Assembly (NCBI GenBank): GCA_017429695.1
Contig: JAFROK010000041.1
Span: 26,364-90,363, forward strand
DNA length: 64,000 bases
From: Clostridia bacterium
GTDB lineage: Bacteria; Bacillota; Clostridia; Christensenellales; Aristaeellaceae
Direction of reading: 5' to 3'
Shown in pieces: positions 46,032 to 55,294 of this stretch. A model generated the notes under the pieces. It did no database searches. It was not told the DNA's origin and saw nothing but the letters and a program-made list of their open reading frames with translations. Position 1 is the stretch's first letter, and each line of letters starts with the position of its first letter. The translations under genes were made by a program, and so were the position numbers.

Positions 46032-47516
46032 ATGGAAAACATCCCTGTCATCAAACTGGGTCTCGTGGCCGTATCCCGCGACTGCTTCCCCATTGCCCTG
46101 AGCGAGAAGCGCCGCGCCGCCATCGCCGCCAAACTGGCGGAGAAAAAGCTGAACTTTGTTGAAATCAAAAAGACCGTCGAAAACGAAAAGGACATGCTGG
46201 CCGCGGTGGAAGAACTGAACGCCGCCGGCTGCAACGCGGCCTGCGTTTTCCTCGGCAACTTCGGTCCGGAAACCCCCGAAACCCTGATCGCCGAAAAGTT
46301 TGACGGCCCCGTCATGTTCGTGGCGGCCGCCGAAGGCGACGGAGACATGATCAACGGCCGTGGCGACGCATACTGCGGCATGCTGAACTGCTCCTACAAC
46401 CTCGGCATGCGGCACCTCAAGGGCTACATTCCGGAATATCCCGTGGGCAACGCCGCGGAACTAGCTGACAAGATCGCCGAGTTCTTCCCGATCGCCACGG
46501 TCATCGTCGGCCTCAAGAACCTGAAGATCATCACCTTCGGGCCCCGTCCCCAGGACTTCTTCGCCTGCAACGCCCCGATCAAGGGCCTGTATGAGCTGGG
46601 CATCGAAATCGAAGAAAACAGCGAGCTGGACCTGCTGGTCAGCTACAAAGAACATGCCGGCGACAAGCGCATTCCCGCCGTCTGCGAAGACATGGCCAAG
46701 GAAATGGGCGAAGGCAAGTACTACGCCGATATGCTCGAGCGCATGGCGCAGTTCGAACTGACGCTGCTGGACTGGGCCGAAGCCCACAAGGGCGCCCGCA
46801 AGTATGTGGCCTTTGCCGACAAGTGCTGGCCGGCTTTCCCGTCCCAGTTCGGCTTTGAGCCCTGCTACGTCAACAGCCGCCTGGCTTCCCGCGGCATCCC
46901 GGTATCCTGCGAAGTGGATATCTATGGCGCGCTGAGCGAATACATCGGCGCCTGCCTGACCGGCGACGCGGTGACCCTGCTGGATATCAACAACTCCGTG
47001 CCGGAATACATTTACGACGAAGGCATCAAGGGCAAGTTCGACTACACCCTGCATGACACCTTCATGGGCTTCCACTGCGGCAACACCCCCAGCTGCAAGA
47101 TGTGCGCGGACCGCGCGGTCAAGTACCAGCTGATCCAGCACCGCCTGCTGGAGCCCGAAGGAAGCGAACCGGACTTCACCCGCGGCACCCTGGAAGGCGA
47201 CATCGCGGCCGGCCCCATCACCTTCTACCGCCTCCAGTGCGACAGCGACGGCATCGTCCGCGCCTACCTGGCGGAAGGTGAAGTCCTGCCCGTGGCCACC
47301 CAGTCCTTCGGCGGCATCGGCATCTTCGCCATCAAGGAAATGGGCCGCTTCTACCGCCATGTGCTGGTGCAGAAGCGCTATCCGCACCATGGCGCCGTTG
47401 CTTTCGCCCACTGCGGAAAGCTCCTGTTCGAAGTCTTCAAGTACCTGGGCGTGAAGGACATCGCCTGGAACCAGCCCGCGAACCTGCCCTATCCGACGGA
47501 AAATCCCTGGGCATAA
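46032..47516 (+). CDS. L-fucose/L-arabinose isomerase-like protein
   Basis: A 494-residue protein of the FucI/AraA fold. The N-terminal half has the two Rossmann-like domains; metal-ligand positions are suggested by CEVDIYGALSEY (Glu), LLDINN (Asp) and FMGFHCGNT (His). Stand-alone copies in Clostridia are often annotated as fucose isomerase, but no fucose or arabinose genes are near, so the true ketose is unknown. The start follows AAGGAGG. It lies divergent from gap, hinting at a central-carbon role (inference). Confidence 0.8.
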   Translation: MENIPVIKLGLVAVSRDCFPIALSEKRRAAIAAKLAEKKLNFVEIKKTVENEKDMLAAVEELNAAGCNAACVFLGNFGPETPETLIAEKFDGPVMFVAAAEGDGDMINGRGDAYCGMLNCSYNLGMRHLKGYIPEYPVGNAAELADKIAEFFPIATVIVGLKNLKIITFGPRPQDFFACNAPIKGLYELGIEIEENSELDLLVSYKEHAGDKRIPAVCEDMAKEMGEGKYYADMLERMAQFELTLLDWAEAHKGARKYVAFADKCWPAFPSQFGFEPCYVNSRLASRGIPVSCEVDIYGALSEYIGACLTGDAVTLLDINNSVPEYIYDEGIKGKFDYTLHDTFMGFHCGNTPSCKMCADRAVKYQLIQHRLLEPEGSEPDFTRGTLEGDIAAGPITFYRLQCDSDGIVRAYLAEGEVLPVATQSFGGIGIFAIKEMGRFYRHVLVQKRYPHHGAVAFAHCGKLLFEVFKYLGVKDIAWNQPANLPYPTENPWA

Positions 47517-47535
47517 TTTTTCCTGAACCCTTTGC

Positions 47536-47566
47536 GGCCGTGATCATCCGATCACGGCCGTTTTCT
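47536..47566 (+). terminator. Terminator after the isomerase-like gene
   Basis: GGCCGTGATC, loop ATCC, GATCACGGCC, then GTTTTCT. Confidence 0.85.
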
Positions 47567-47689
47567 ATTGCGTGGCATTTTACCGGCACATTTGGCCGGT
47601 TTTTTACGTTTCAGTGGGGATGATTCTGTTCAAATATGACAATTTTGTAATAAAAATGGGATTGATGTGACAGTTTGGTGTCAGTTTTA

Positions 47690-47718
47690 TTGACATTCCC
47701 CGCCGGCTGTGCTATGCT
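47690..47718 (+). promoter_or_regulatory. Promoter of the MBL-fold gene
   Basis: TTGACA (47690-47695), 17-bp spacer, TATGCT (47713-47718). Leader of ~110 nt. Confidence 0.75.
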
Positions 47719-47836
47719 TTGGCAAAGAGATAGCCTTCCGCCGCCTCTCCTCCGGGCGGCTTCACGATAGATTGTCGGTATATCACGGCGCCTGCGCGCC
47801 TTCGGTTTCTTTTCCCGGTGGAGGTGAAAGCTTTTT

Positions 47837-48808
47837 ATGAGTCAGTCCTACGACATTACCCATTATTACCACAGCGGTTTCTCCGTTTCCTGCGGGGATA
47901 CCCTGCTTGTTTTTGATTACTGGCGCGGCGAGGAAGGCGAGCTGACGGAAGAAATGCAGCTCACGCCCGGCTTCATCCGCTCCTGGCCCCATGTGGTAGT
48001 TTTCATCAGCCATGAACATATCGACCATCTGGATCCTGTCGTGTTTTCCTGGCGGGATTTGACGGACGTGACCTATATTGTCTCCTCCGATATGCCGGTG
48101 GGCACCCGCGGAAAACGGATGGCCCCGGGAGACACCTTTTCCCCGGTGGACGGCGTGGAGATCACCGCTTACGACTCGACGGACCTGGGCGTCAGCTTCC
48201 TGGTGGATTTCCGGGGCGTCCGGTTCTTCCATGCCGGGGACCTGAATTTCTGGCACTGGCGGGAAGAATCCACCATGCAGGATATTGAGGAGGCGGACGC
48301 GGAATTCCGCAAAGCCGTCGCACCCCTGACTTCCGCAGCCATCGACGTGGCCTTCTTTCCCGTGGATCCCCGGCAGGGCGCCATGTTTGAAGCCGGCGCG
48401 AATTACTTCATCCTCAGCGTCAAGCCCCGCATCCTGATTCCGATGCATTATTTCCACCGGGCGGACGTGGCCATGGAATATGCCCGCACCGCCACCTGCC
48501 GCTCCACAGAAGTCATTGCGATGCCCGTATTCGGTCAGTCCATGACCCTCACCATCGACGCGGATGGTTACCTCAATATCCAGCTGAAGCAGGAACCGCG
48601 TGCAGAAGAAAACACCCGGGCGGTGCAGCCGGTTTCCGGCCCGGCTTTCCCCGGTTCCGCCGGGGAACAGGCCCCCTATCCGGAATCCTATGCGCCTGAA
48701 CCTTCCGCCGGTTTTGCCGCCGGGGAAACGGTTCGGGAAGAGGATCCTTTCGGCGATTCCGACCTGCCGGTAACCCAGCTGTCCGAAAACGAAGAGGAGG
48801 ACGTCTGA
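47837..48808 (+). CDS. MBL-fold metallo-hydrolase
   Basis: A 323-residue protein whose first ~250 residues are a UlaG-like metallo-beta-lactamase fold with ISHEHIDHLD (two-metal site), FFHAGDLNFWHW and ILIPMHYFHRAD supplying further ligands. The C-terminal ~70 residues are a Pro/Glu-rich disordered tail with no domain. Substrate unknown. It is a single-gene unit with a promoter and a terminator. The start follows GGAGGTGAAAG. Confidence 0.88.
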   Translation: MSQSYDITHYYHSGFSVSCGDTLLVFDYWRGEEGELTEEMQLTPGFIRSWPHVVVFISHEHIDHLDPVVFSWRDLTDVTYIVSSDMPVGTRGKRMAPGDTFSPVDGVEITAYDSTDLGVSFLVDFRGVRFFHAGDLNFWHWREESTMQDIEEADAEFRKAVAPLTSAAIDVAFFPVDPRQGAMFEAGANYFILSVKPRILIPMHYFHRADVAMEYARTATCRSTEVIAMPVFGQSMTLTIDADGYLNIQLKQEPRAEENTRAVQPVSGPAFPGSAGEQAPYPESYAPEPSAGFAAGETVREEDPFGDSDLPVTQLSENEEEDV

Positions 48809-48826
48809 ATCGTTTTGCCTCAACGG

Positions 48827-48973
48827 TTTTCCACAGTTTTCCACAGGTTATCCACATTCCGCGGCAGGTTTCCACAGATTGCTGTGGGTTTTCAAAACCG
48901 TTGATTTTCCTCGCTTCTATCGTTCACGATTTCTCTTTCCCTTATATTTCAACCCTTTGCGCCCTGTGGAAAA
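48827..48973. other. Cluster of DnaA-box-like nonamers (site 1)
   Basis: TTTTCCACA at 48827 and 48837, a perfect TTATCCACA at 48848-48856 and GTTTCCACA at 48868, all in one orientation and spaced 10-20 bp apart. TGTGGAAAA in the other orientation is at 48965-48973. This intergenic stretch has no gene. Confidence 0.6.
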
Positions 48974-49011
48974 CACCCGCTTCCATGATATCGGAAGCGG
49001 GTGTCATTTTT
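48973..49011 (+). terminator. Terminator after the MBL-fold gene
   Basis: ACACCCGCTTCC, 8-nt loop, GGAAGCGGGTGT (perfect 12-bp stem), then CATTTTTT. Confidence 0.9.
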
Positions 49012-49050
49012 TGCTTGTAATTTTCGTCATTTTTTGCTCCCAAAAGGGAC

Positions 49051-49179
49051 AGTGATTAGTGGTTAGTGGTTAGTGATTAGGTTTCAGGTGTCAGGTGTCA
49101 GGTCTCAGGTGTCAGGTGTCAGGGTTAGTTGGTCAGCGGCGGTCCGTTTGGTAGTCATCCTGAACGAAGTGAAGGATCT
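49051..49179. repeat. Low-complexity tandem repeats plus a dispersed-element copy
   Basis: GTGATTAGTGGTTAG-type units from 49051, then CAGGTGT/CAGGTCT units to 49123, then a copy of the dispersed element (ATCCTGAACGAAGTGAAGG) at 49154-49179. Confidence 0.75.
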
Positions 49180-49194
49180 CCTCCATTTGCAAAC

Positions 49195-52100
49195 TTATCC
49201 AACCGCTAAAGCTTTCTCTATAGACAATGCATACAGCCACCTTTCCTTCACCTTCCGTCCGGTCAGGCTTTCCAGCGCCGTGGCATACCAGGCCATCTGC
49301 GGCCGGTAATGATCCGCAAAGGCCGCTTCATCCTCAATCCGGTCCGTTTTATAGTCCAGCAGGATCCATTCGCCATCCTCCAGGAATACGCAGTCCATCA
49401 CGCCCTGCACCAGCATATGCTGCTCCTCCCGCAGGAGATTGAAATTCCACTCCCGGTGAACCTCCGGGCTGCTCAGCATCCGCTGCCCGAGCTCCGACAG
49501 GAAAAACTTTGCCACGGCCTCCACGCTGACCACATCCGCCTCGTCCGGCTGGTATACGCCGGCTTCCCGCATGCTTTCCAGCTGCTCCGCCAGGATGGGT
49601 TCCGGATTTTCCTGCCCGCGGAGCTTTTCCAGGTCCGCCAGCGACAGGAACCGGTGGATCATCGTGCCGCGCCAGGCGCCTTGTTTTTCGGGCGGCGGCA
49701 CCATAAAGGCCGGATACGGCCCGGTATCGTATTTCCTGAGCGCCGCGGAAAACCGCTCCGGCATCCGTTTGTCCTCCGGTGTTTCCTCTTCCCGGTCCAG
49801 CCGGTCAAGTTCATTTTCCGCGCTGCGGATCAGGGCCGTCACCGACTTTTTCGCCATCCGTTCCGGCTCCGGATCCGGCTGCGAATCTTTCCACAGGTCA
49901 TCCACAGGGGATTGCGAAAGCAAGGAATTCAGCCAGTTCTCCAAATTGTGGAAAACTTTTTCGTTTTCCACATTTTGCTGTTGATTTTCGTCAAAAACCC
50001 TTATATTCCAAGGCTTCCCGGCTTGTGCACAACCTGTGGACAATTTTTCCGCATCCTTCAGCGCCGGCACAATCCAGTCCAGGTAATCCACCGCCGACAT
50101 CACCCGGGCCACGCCCGCGGGCATCTGCCATCCCGGCCGGTCCTCCGATACGCCCGCCAGGAACATCCGCTCCTGCGCCCGGGTCAGCGCCACATACAAA
50201 AGGCGAATCCGTTCCGCCCGCTCCTCCTGCTCCTGCTTCCATTCAAAGATCCGGTCCGCCGCTGTTTTCCTGGATACCCGGTGACGGGGCTGCTTATACC
50301 GGAGCGTCAGTCCCAGCTCCGCGTCCAGCGCCACCTGGCCTTCCTGCTTTCCCTTCATGGACCGGTCCAGCCCCAGGCAGAAAACCACGGGGAACTGCAG
50401 CCCCTTGGATTTATGCATGGTCATGATCCGCATCACGTCGTCGCCTTCCGCCAGCGGCGCCGCGGCCCGCTGGTCCGTTCCGCCTGAGCGGGCGGATACA
50501 TATTTCAGGAAATCCCGGATCGTATATACGCCGGCGCCTTCCGCGTCCACCGCCTGCCGGCAGATGATCCGGAGGTTCTGCTGCGCAGTCCGGCCCGAAG
50601 CGGACGCGCCGGCCATCGCGTACTGCAGCGAATCGCTGGAAAGGTGATACAGGAACGTGGCCAGGTTCGTCACTTCCGCCATATCCCGCCAGGCCCGGAT
50701 TCTGTCCTGCGCTTCCCGGCAGCGGTTCCCGACCGGCGTATCCGCTTCCGCGCATTTCCGGAATGCCTGCCAGAAGGGAACGTTCTTTCCCGGATCCGCC
50801 AGGCGCACCCGGGCCAGTTCCTCTTCCGTAAAAAAGAACGGCGCATTGCGCAGGCTGGCAATCAGCGGCAGGTCCCTGAATTCATTTTCAATCGTTTCCA
50901 GCAGCTGCAGGAAGGTTTTCACTTCCGGCTGCTCGTAGAAATCCGCCCCGCCGTCAAAGAACACCGGAATGCCCCGCTTCGAAAGCGCCTCCGACAGTTC
51001 CGCGCCGTCCACGCTGACTTTCTGCATTAGGATCACCATATCCCGGTAATGGAATCCTTCCTCCCGCAGCTCCAGCGCGTTTTTCGCCACATAATTGGCC
51101 AGCGCGTCGATCCGCGTCATATCCTCCTTCGGCGCCAGGATGTCCACCATCACGGGATGATACCCTTCCGCCTCCCGGCCCGGAATCAGTTCCTCCCGGG
51201 GCGTATAGTCCATCTCCGCAGTCTCTTTCCGCATAATATCCCGGAAGACCGTGTTGGCTGTTTCCAGAATCTCCGGCCTGGAACGGAAATTGGTCTGCAG
51301 GTCCAGGCAGTCGCCTTCGTTTTCCGGATTCAGGTATTCTTCCTTCCGGCGCATAAACAGCGTCGGATCCGCCCGGCGGAACCGGTAGATGCTCTGCTTG
51401 ACATCCCCGACCATGAACAGGTGGCTGTCTTTTCCGCCCAGCGCCTGGATGATCACGTCCTGCACAGCCGAAACATCCTGGCATTCATCCACAAACACAT
51501 ACCGGTACCGCTGCTGCACCGATTTCCGGAGATCCGGGTCCTTCAGAATGGCCAGCGCCTTGTGCTCCAGGTCGTTGAAATCCAGCACCCGCATTCCGGC
51601 CTTGCTCTTTTCATACTCCTCCCGGGTCCGGAGCACCAGTTTCCGCAATCCCTGCAGGGATTCCCGGATGTTGCCCAGGTCCTCTTCCGCCCGGGCCGGA
51701 TCCGGAAACACCAGGGACAGGATATCCTCATTGATCGCCTTCAGCTTATCCCGGAGCCCGCCGTACCGTTCCTTCCAGTCGATTTCCAGGGATGTCAGCT
51801 TGGTTGCAGCCGGCAGGCGCATAAACGGCCGGTTCAGATCCTCCGGCGAGGCTTCCCCCTGATTCAGCCATGATTGTTTCACGTGAAACAATGCTTCGTC
51901 CGCTTTCCATACTGCCCGGTAGGCCTCCAGATGCTCCTCTTCCTCAAACATCCGGAACTGGGTCCGGAGAATCGCCATGGCCGCCTGCATTCGTTCCCGG
52001 ACAATCCTGTCCATCGTCCGGAACCAGGGATGGGTTCCGTCCACATATTCCGGAATATCCGCGCAGGCATCATTCAGCCAGCCGGCGGGATCCGGCAGGG

Positions 52101-52614
52101 ACATCATAAAAATATAAACCCGGCGGACAATGTCTTCCGCCTGGTTTTTGTCAAAGCGCTGCCGGAATACATGAAAGTCCGCATCACTATCCGCCATCAG
52201 GCCGTTGCAGGCCGCCCGGAAGGCTGCGGAAAACAGGCTGGCCTCCATCCCGCCGTCGCAGATCCGGAACAACGGATCCACATGGACCGACTGGAACTCC
52301 TGCCGGATCAGGTGCTGGCAGAAGGAATGGATGGTGGCAATCTCCATCATATCGATTTTTTCATAGGCATTCCGGACCGTTTCATATTTCCGGTCGTCCC
52401 GCAGCCGGTTTCGGATCTTTTCCTTCATTTCGGAAGCCGCTGTATTAGTGAAGGTGACCACCAGGAAAGATTCCGGATCGGATCCCTCCCGGATCATCCG
52501 GACAATCCGTTCCACCATCACAGCCGTTTTACCGCTGCCGGCCGCGGCAGAACAGATCAGCCTGCGCTCCCCGGACTGTATGACCATTTTCTGTTGTGCT
52601 GTCCAGTTCGTCAT
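49195..52614 (-). CDS. addA: Helicase-exonuclease subunit AddA
   Basis: UvrD-like helicase with a C-terminal RecB-type nuclease that resects double-strand breaks with AddB. 1139 residues, slightly short for the family (~1200). Walker A SAAAGSGKTAVMVER near 22, VTFTNTAASEMKEKIR, the DEAD-type YVFVDECQDVS near 375, VGDVKQSIYRFRRADP, TMHKSKGLQFPVV near 735 and the nuclease motif WILLDYKTD near 1090 are all seen. One parS lies within the gene (codons for FHVKQ). addB is not in the window. It is the third gene of dnaN-recF-addA, 38 nt after recF. Confidence 0.95.
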   Translation of the reverse strand: MTNWTAQQKMVIQSGERRLICSAAAGSGKTAVMVERIVRMIREGSDPESFLVVTFTNTAASEMKEKIRNRLRDDRKYETVRNAYEKIDMMEIATIHSFCQHLIRQEFQSVHVDPLFRICDGGMEASLFSAAFRAACNGLMADSDADFHVFRQRFDKNQAEDIVRRVYIFMMSLPDPAGWLNDACADIPEYVDGTHPWFRTMDRIVRERMQAAMAILRTQFRMFEEEEHLEAYRAVWKADEALFHVKQSWLNQGEASPEDLNRPFMRLPAATKLTSLEIDWKERYGGLRDKLKAINEDILSLVFPDPARAEEDLGNIRESLQGLRKLVLRTREEYEKSKAGMRVLDFNDLEHKALAILKDPDLRKSVQQRYRYVFVDECQDVSAVQDVIIQALGGKDSHLFMVGDVKQSIYRFRRADPTLFMRRKEEYLNPENEGDCLDLQTNFRSRPEILETANTVFRDIMRKETAEMDYTPREELIPGREAEGYHPVMVDILAPKEDMTRIDALANYVAKNALELREEGFHYRDMVILMQKVSVDGAELSEALSKRGIPVFFDGGADFYEQPEVKTFLQLLETIENEFRDLPLIASLRNAPFFFTEEELARVRLADPGKNVPFWQAFRKCAEADTPVGNRCREAQDRIRAWRDMAEVTNLATFLYHLSSDSLQYAMAGASASGRTAQQNLRIICRQAVDAEGAGVYTIRDFLKYVSARSGGTDQRAAAPLAEGDDVMRIMTMHKSKGLQFPVVFCLGLDRSMKGKQEGQVALDAELGLTLRYKQPRHRVSRKTAADRIFEWKQEQEERAERIRLLYVALTRAQERMFLAGVSEDRPGWQMPAGVARVMSAVDYLDWIVPALKDAEKLSTGCAQAGKPWNIRVFDENQQQNVENEKVFHNLENWLNSLLSQSPVDDLWKDSQPDPEPERMAKKSVTALIRSAENELDRLDREEETPEDKRMPERFSAALRKYDTGPYPAFMVPPPEKQGAWRGTMIHRFLSLADLEKLRGQENPEPILAEQLESMREAGVYQPDEADVVSVEAVAKFFLSELGQRMLSSPEVHREWNFNLLREEQHMLVQGVMDCVFLEDGEWILLDYKTDRIEDEAAFADHYRPQMAWYATALESLTGRKVKERWLYALSIEKALAVG
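51875..51890. promoter_or_regulatory. parS site 1 (within addA)
   Basis: TGTTTCACGTGAAACA, identical to the consensus ParB-binding site of Bacillus. It is a perfect 16-bp palindrome inside addA. Confidence 0.93.
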
Positions 52615-52634
52615 CTGTTCTCCTCCGGCAAAAT

Positions 52635-52650
52635 TGTTTCACGTGAAACA
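52635..52650. promoter_or_regulatory. parS site 2 (between recF and addA)
   Basis: TGTTTCACGTGAAACA, perfect consensus, in the 38-nt gap between recF and addA. 760 bp from site 1. Confidence 0.95.
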
Positions 52651-52652
52651 AT

Positions 52653-53819
52653 TTATGTAAAGTCAGGTTCCGCCGTTTCCTTCAGGACCATCGGCCGGCC
52701 CGGGCTGGTCTCCTCCACCCGGGCTTCCCCGTTTCCCGAAGTCACATGATAAACCCGGGGCGCCATGTCCAGTTCCAGGTCCGTTTCATCCGTACAGGTA
52801 ATGAAGGTCTGGTAATCGCTGATTTCCGAAACAAGCCGCATCCGGCGGTTCTTGTCCAGTTCGCTCATCACATCGTCCAGCAGCAGGACCGGCGCGTCCC
52901 CGCCGATCTTCTTCAGCACCTTCATCTGGGCCAGCTTCAGGCTCAATGCCGCTGTCCGGATCTGTCCCTGGCTGGCAAACACCTTCATATTCTTTTTATT
53001 CAGGGACAGGTTCAGGTCATCCCGGTGGGGGCCGGCGGACGTCACACCCAGCCGGATATCGTCCTCCCGGTTCTCCGCCATCTGCCGGCAAAAGGCTTCC
53101 TCCACGGATGCTTCTTCCCGGAGGGAGGAATGATATCCGATCCGGAAATCTTCGTTTTCAAGCCCGGAGATATTCCGGTATGTTTCCGAAGACAGCTCGC
53201 TCAGCAGGTCAATCACTTTTTTCCGCTCCGCCACGATCACCGCCGCCGGCGCTGCCATGGCCTGCTCAAACACTTCCAGCACCTTCCGGCTGCCCCCGCT
53301 GCCGCTCCGCATATCCCGAAGCAGGGCATTCCGCTGTTCGAGCCCGGACCGGTACTGCTGAAGCGCAATAAAATATCCCCGGTTGATCTGGCTGATCATC
53401 ATATCCAGGTAGCGTCGCCTGACGGAAGGCCCTTCCCTGATCAGCCCGAGATCCTCCGGAGAAAAGATCACACACTGAAGGCAGCCCATCATATCGGAAA
53501 ACCGCTGGATTTTCCGGGAATCGATCATGATGGTCTTTTTATTTATTTCGTTAGGTACCAAACGAACAGAAATTTTTCGCCGGACCCCGCCGGCAAGCAC
53601 CGTCACATCACATACGCCGAAGCTTTCCCCGATCCGGACGACGCTCTGGTCGCTCGTCACCCGGTGGCTCTTGCCCAGCGCACAGTAATGAACGGCTTCC
53701 AGCAGGTTGGTCTTACCGGATCCGTTTGCGCCGAAAAAGAGATTCACTCCTTCGTGCGGAAGGAGTGTCATCTCCCGGTAATTCCGGAAATTGCGCAGCG
53801 TGATCTCTTCGATTCTCAT
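52653..53819 (-). CDS. recF: DNA replication/repair protein RecF
   Basis: SMC-like ATPase that loads RecA at gaps. 388 residues: FRNYREMTLLPHEGVNLFFGANGSGKTNLLEA (Walker A near 35), the signature SQGQIRTAALSLKLAQ near 285 and Walker B APVLLLDDVMSELD near 315 are all seen. It starts 13 nt after the dnaN stop. Confidence 0.96.
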   Translation of the reverse strand: MRIEEITLRNFRNYREMTLLPHEGVNLFFGANGSGKTNLLEAVHYCALGKSHRVTSDQSVVRIGESFGVCDVTVLAGGVRRKISVRLVPNEINKKTIMIDSRKIQRFSDMMGCLQCVIFSPEDLGLIREGPSVRRRYLDMMISQINRGYFIALQQYRSGLEQRNALLRDMRSGSGGSRKVLEVFEQAMAAPAAVIVAERKKVIDLLSELSSETYRNISGLENEDFRIGYHSSLREEASVEEAFCRQMAENREDDIRLGVTSAGPHRDDLNLSLNKKNMKVFASQGQIRTAALSLKLAQMKVLKKIGGDAPVLLLDDVMSELDKNRRMRLVSEISDYQTFITCTDETDLELDMAPRVYHVTSGNGEARVEETSPGRPMVLKETAEPDFT

Positions 53820-53832
53820 GGGTTATTCATTC

Positions 53833-54948
53833 TTACTGGAAAACGCGGACCGGCAGGATCAGGTAGATATAATCGTCGCCGTTCTGGGGTACCACCACAC
53901 AGGGGCTGACGCTGGAATTGAACTTCATGCACAGGTTATCGTCCGACACATTGCGGATCACATCGGTAATATAGCGTGCGTTGAAGGCGATATCCACGGG
54001 ATCGCCCACCAGGGACGCTTCCATTTCTTCTTCCACGTCGCCCAGTTCCGCATTGGAGGTAATCTTCAGCACATCCTCCCGGAAGCTCATCTTAATCAGG
54101 TTGTTCTTGCCTTCCCGGGCCATCAGGCTGGCACGGTCAATGGCGTCCTGCACGCTGGCGCGGTTGGCGCGGGCTTCGGACTTGAACTCCGTCGGCAGGA
54201 TCCGGCGGTAATCGATATATTCCCCGGCCAGCAGCACGCTGGACATCCGGATATTCCCGAAGGTGCACTGCATCCGGTTCTGGTTGAACAGCATGGTGCA
54301 GAACGCGTCATCGTCCGGCAGGATCCGGGCCAGCTCATTCAGCACTTTTCCGGGAATAATGGCCTTAACCACATCCATTCCGTCCGGCAGTTCAAAAGGC
54401 TGGAACAGTTTCTGCATCGCCAGGCGGAATCCGTCCAGCGCCACCATCCGCGCTTCACTCCGGCTGACTTCCAGCAAGCTCCCGGTCAGGATCTGGCGGC
54501 TTTCATCCGTTGCGATGGCAAACACGACCCGGGTAATCATATCCTTCAGCTTTTTCTGCGGAATCTTGACCTGGGAGCCGGATGTGAGTGGCCTGATTTC
54601 CGGATATTCCGCCGCGTTCATGATGGCCAGGTTGCTCCGGTTCTTCATGCAGCGGATCATGGCTGTGCGGTTATCCGTAATGGAAATGCTGACCGTTCCG
54701 GAAGGCATTTTCCGGATCAGTTCGGTAAACAGCCTTCCCGGCAGCACCGCCTGGCCTTCTTCCTGAATGGAAGCGGCATTCGTATACTCAATCACCAGCG
54801 ACCCGTCGGAACACGTCATCTGAACCCGGTTATCCTCTGCGGAAATCAGTACGCCTTCCAGAATCTGTTTGGACGGCCTGGCGGAAAGCGCACGGGTGAC
54901 AGTGTTCAGACCTTCGAGCAGGTCCTGGGCGTTCATCGAAAAAATCAT
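53833..54948 (-). CDS. dnaN: DNA polymerase III beta clamp
   Basis: Sliding clamp, 371 residues in three repeated clamp folds; NAQDLLEGLNTVTRALSARP at the N-terminus and the C-terminal LPVRV segment that contacts clamp-binding motifs are clear. It reads away from the candidate origin at 54965-55288. dnaA, which usually precedes dnaN, is absent. Confidence 0.97.
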   Translation of the reverse strand: MIFSMNAQDLLEGLNTVTRALSARPSKQILEGVLISAEDNRVQMTCSDGSLVIEYTNAASIQEEGQAVLPGRLFTELIRKMPSGTVSISITDNRTAMIRCMKNRSNLAIMNAAEYPEIRPLTSGSQVKIPQKKLKDMITRVVFAIATDESRQILTGSLLEVSRSEARMVALDGFRLAMQKLFQPFELPDGMDVVKAIIPGKVLNELARILPDDDAFCTMLFNQNRMQCTFGNIRMSSVLLAGEYIDYRRILPTEFKSEARANRASVQDAIDRASLMAREGKNNLIKMSFREDVLKITSNAELGDVEEEMEASLVGDPVDIAFNARYITDVIRNVSDDNLCMKFNSSVSPCVVVPQNGDDYIYLILPVRVFQ

Positions 54949-54964
54949 GCTGGGTTCCCTCGTT

Positions 54965-55288
54965 TCGTCGAAAAGTAAAAGATAATATTGGATATATATA
55001 ATTCAGTTCGTCATCGTCATAGGCGCTGTGGAAACTGTGGATAACTGCTGCGCCTTCGGAGATGCGGGAAAGATACCCATTTGTTTTCTGTGGAAAACAT
55101 GCCGGATTATCAACAGCTCTTCCGGAATATATTCCATAACCACCCCGGAAATTCCTTCTTTTAGTCCGGAATCCGGATCCGCCCGGGAGTTATTTCCGGA
55201 ACCGTCCACTGATATAACAGAAAAACAGCGGTTTTTATCCCCCGTTTTCACAGAATTCACAGCGCTGTGAATAACATGCTGTGGAAAT
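54965..55288. other. Candidate replication origin (oriC)
   Basis: A 346-bp gene-free stretch. An AT-rich segment (54971-55004, GATAATATTGGATATATATAA) lies next to dnaN. DnaA-box-like nonamers follow: TGTGGAAAC 55027, perfect TGTGGATAA 55036-55044, TGTGGAAAA 55089, TTATCAACA 55107, TGTGAATAA 55266 and TGTGGAAAT 55280. With dnaN-recF reading outward and two parS within 3.5 kb this fits a Firmicutes origin. Confidence 0.7.
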
Positions 55289-55294
55289 CCCCTG

